Shown: positions 61,151 through 62,772 of the stretch, one piece after another
Numbering within the stretch: the first letter of the stretch is position 1
Layout of the letters: every line of letters starts with the position of its first letter
Assembly (NCBI GenBank): GCA_934700615.1
Contig: CAKUXR010000020.1
Span: 1-62,772 of the forward strand
Reading direction: 5' to 3'
Length of the DNA: 62,772 nucleotides
Source: an uncultured Bacteroidales bacterium
GTDB taxonomy: Bacteria; Bacteroidota; Bacteroidia; Bacteroidales; UBA932
Translations under genes and position numbers: made by a program
Notes under the pieces: generated by a model
Told to the model about the DNA's origin: nothing
The model's input: the letters and a program-made list of their open reading frames with translations, nothing else
Databases searched by the model: none

Positions 61151-62383
61151 CTACTCTTTTACACATCTGACGCTCATACCCTGCGACCTCGCGTCCTTCA
61201 TCGGCTTGAACATACGCTTGCCCTTCATAATCGCCATATACTGGCCATAGAGAGCCGGATTCGTGGTAGAGGCCTTGCCTACTGTTCCGAACCAGATGCC
61301 GGAATATGGATTGGCTTCCTGATGGTCAAGACCGCCGGACGCATAAACTCTGGTACCGGCCGTAGGGAACCATTGGCCGTAAATGTTTGCTCCAGGATTG
61401 GCAGGGTCCCAGGTCATGTCTGCAAACTTCATCCAGTCATACGGGGTATTGCCGTCAGCATCACTTACAGGCACCTTATAGCCCACAGGACACGGATCAT
61501 AGATCGTCTTCTTGAAGGATACTCCGCCCCAATAGTCATCATCGGAAACATCTGTCCAATCCTTTGTCTCATAATCACATTCAGTAATAGGAGTACCATC
61601 TTCCTCAAACTCTCCCGTCTCCCTGTACGTCATGGCGAAGAAGGTCATAGGCTGACGGATGGACTTTTCTATAGTACCGTGATATTCAGCAAGTTCCCTT
61701 GTTTTCTTGAGAACATTTCCATCAATGTCATAAAGTTCCCTTTCTCCGTCTTCCTGATACGAATAGTCCTCATTGATAACAGTATAGCATCTCGGAGCGG
61801 TGAACGGATCCTTTCTGCCCCATTGATAAATCATGCCATAACAGTCAACGGACGCATGGTTCACGTCAATGGCTCCGAGATTCCTGTACATGAAAGTCCA
61901 AGTCGTTCCAGATTCATTCGGCTCAGTGGTGTACAGGTCGAGTTCAGGATCGTAATTGCAGACCCACAAATGCCAGCTCCAAAGGATATTCCCGTCAATG
62001 CCACACACGGCAACAACGGCATTTCCCTGAACATCAGACAGTTCAATATAAATCTTCTGCTCCGCAGGGTCGAAGTTCAATGACTTTACAAGTCCCTTCG
62101 TATCTTGCCATACCAGTTTCCCGGAGGCCCCGTTGCCAGTGGTCTCGGTCTTGGAATTTCCTTTATACGCAGTGGTGAAAGTCACTGTACTGCCAGGTTT
62201 GATCAAATAGCAATTGGCAGTTCCACCGGCAGAGATATCCACCGCCTTTTCCACGATCTCAGGTGGAACGGCAGGTTTCTCGTCAGGAATACCCGGCTTC
62301 TTGTCTTTCTCACAGCCGGCCATTACAAATGCCGCCAGGCATATCAGCGCTGCAGCATTGACATAATCCATAAGTCTTTTCAT
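61151..62383 (-). CDS. lipoprotein with Fib_succ_major-like C-terminal module
   Basis: 410 residues with signal MKRLMDYVNAAALICLAAFV and lipobox MAGC. Residues about 45-130 hold ISAGGTANCYLIKPGSTVTF and ILWSWHLWVCNYDPE, seen in fimbrillin-associated tip proteins. Then FMYRNLGAIDVNHASVDCYG, MIYQWGRKDPFTAPRCY, YDPCPVGYKVPVSDAD and the terminal SVRCVKE follow the Fib_succ_major / tip-adhesin layout. It shares the VRCV ending with both DUF4906 proteins. Its 5' flank is the palindromic element D. No fimbrial gene is adjacent in the window. Confidence 0.75.
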   Translation of the reverse strand: MKRLMDYVNAAALICLAAFVMAGCEKDKKPGIPDEKPAVPPEIVEKAVDISAGGTANCYLIKPGSTVTFTTAYKGNSKTETTGNGASGKLVWQDTKGLVKSLNFDPAEQKIYIELSDVQGNAVVAVCGIDGNILWSWHLWVCNYDPELDLYTTEPNESGTTWTFMYRNLGAIDVNHASVDCYGMIYQWGRKDPFTAPRCYTVINEDYSYQEDGERELYDIDGNVLKKTRELAEYHGTIEKSIRQPMTFFAMTYRETGEFEEDGTPITECDYETKDWTDVSDDDYWGGVSFKKTIYDPCPVGYKVPVSDADGNTPYDWMKFADMTWDPANPGANIYGQWFPTAGTRVYASGGLDHQEANPYSGIWFGTVGKASTTNPALYGQYMAIMKGKRMFKPMKDARSQGMSVRCVKE

Positions 62384-62398
62384 AATCCATTGAGTAAA

Positions 62399-62555
62399 GT
62401 AATCCTTAAAAAATAACTTGGTAATCTTTGCTCGTCTTTTCGGTCTATATTCCTTTTCTCATCAGTCGTGTACGTCCAGTACACTCCTTCTTCGAAAAGA
62501 AATCTATCCTCGAAAATCCTTCACAAATCTTTACCAACTTATTTTTTCATGCTTA
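62399..62555. repeat. about 155-bp palindromic element D
   Basis: Left arm AAAAAATAACTTGGTAATCT ... and right arm (reverse complement AAAAAATAAGTTGGTAAAGA ...) meet near GTACGTCCAGTAC (62470-62482), forming a long imperfect hairpin. The left arm recurs at 1652-1735, the right arm at 54630-54714. It lies directly upstream of the 61151 gene's start. From 62556 to 62743 I see nothing else. Confidence 0.65.
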
Positions 62556-62743
62556 CTAATAACACTTACATATCAAAGGTCTAAATATAAGAATTTTTAT
62601 GTTCATCCGCCCGTTTTAGAAAAAATTTTTGGAATTTTTCGGAACAATAACTACATTGTGAAAAACTGAACTTACAAACCATTTATACTATGAACCGGAA
62701 GTTTGACACTTTAAAATCCAAAAAAAGTTAAAAATATTTGATA

Positions 62744-62768
62744 GAGTTCGTTCAGAACTCTTTTTTTT
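62744..62768 (+). terminator. terminator or attenuator at the window edge
   Basis: GAGTTC-GTTCA-GAACTC followed by eight T. No plus-strand gene precedes it within 1.6 kb, so it may be an attenuator in the leader of a gene beyond the window. Confidence 0.6.
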
Positions 62769-62772
62769 GTCA

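Larger units (their letters stand above)
2339..62363. repeat. dispersed heptamer CATTGAC/GTCAATG, about 106 sites
   Basis: Hand count: about 59 CATTGAC and 47 GTCAATG on the top strand. Examples: 4045, 5063, 8011, 11113-11131 (four overlapping in tandem), 15767 and 15773, 20477 and 20483, 30511 and 30517, 53045, 57847. Sites occur inside genes of both strands and in gaps, and are missing from 1-2338, about 38015-45689 and 45735-48575. Confidence 0.85.

Overview
The window looks like chromosome from a Bacteroidales bacterium of the gut Bacteroides/Alistipes/Prevotella type. The evidence is: promoters of the form TTTG-N19-TAnnTTTG (clearest in front of both tRNA genes and the gene at 56454), many lipoproteins with SPII signals, a FimA/Mfa-type fimbrial operon (DUF3575, DUF5119, two fimbrillins, DUF4906), DUF5686, DUF4954, DUF1343, and a capsule locus headed by an UpxY-like NusG paralogue. 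I cannot name the species.

Layout. 1-2.1 kb: the 3' part of an Rpn-family nuclease gene, its out-of-frame tail, several short inverted-repeat elements and tRNA-Phe. 2.16-9.9 kb (minus strand): fimbrial operon. 10.2-22.6 kb: housekeeping genes (purN, a DUF5686 outer-membrane protein, rpmE2, a DUF1343/NamZ-like gene, glmM, an SGNH hydrolase, a DUF486 membrane protein, tRNA-Glu, DUF4954, an aldose-1-epimerase-like gene, and a 45-residue basic protein I added). 22.9-47.8 kb (minus strand): one long run of surface-polysaccharide genes. In transcription order it holds UpxY, a HAD protein, a pyruvyl transferase, four GT2 and one GT8 glycosyltransferases, a Wzy-like polymerase, an acyltransferase, another GT2, three GT4s, the initiating sugar transferase, a PqqD-like/nucleotidyltransferase/HprK-like trio, Wza and Wzc. 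It then ends unusually with a small peptide gene, a second DUF4906 fimbrial lipoprotein and an OmpA protein, followed by a 50-bp tandem repeat and a strong terminator. 48-54.3 kb: a membrane AraC-type regulator, an AAA/PD-(D/E)XK gene, xpt, a xanthine/uracil permease, greA and an Abi_2/HEPN gene. 54.3-56.4 kb: a gene-free nest of duplicated repeats holding two copies of a highly structured GC-rich element that I suspect is HEARO/omegaRNA-like. 56.4-62.4 kb: lipoproteins and an umuDC-type operon.

The most striking signal is not a gene. The heptamer CATTGAC/GTCAATG occurs about 106 times by my hand count, against roughly 8 expected by chance. It lies in both orientations, in all three codon phases and between genes. 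It is absent from the AT-rich core of the capsule locus (about 38.0-45.7 kb), from 1-2.3 kb, and almost absent from the 54-57 kb repeat nest. This is the pattern expected of a genome-wide recognition word (DNA-uptake-like, recombination or chromosome organisation) that recently acquired DNA lacks.

A second theme is switching by mononucleotide runs. The capsule acyltransferase is out of frame at a run of nine G, and one extra G would restore a C-terminal membrane helix. Similar runs occur inside the fimbrial DUF3575 gene (9), upstream of that operon (11) and at the end of the AraC-type gene (9). Together these suggest a cell surface (fimbriae, capsule decoration) that varies by slippage.
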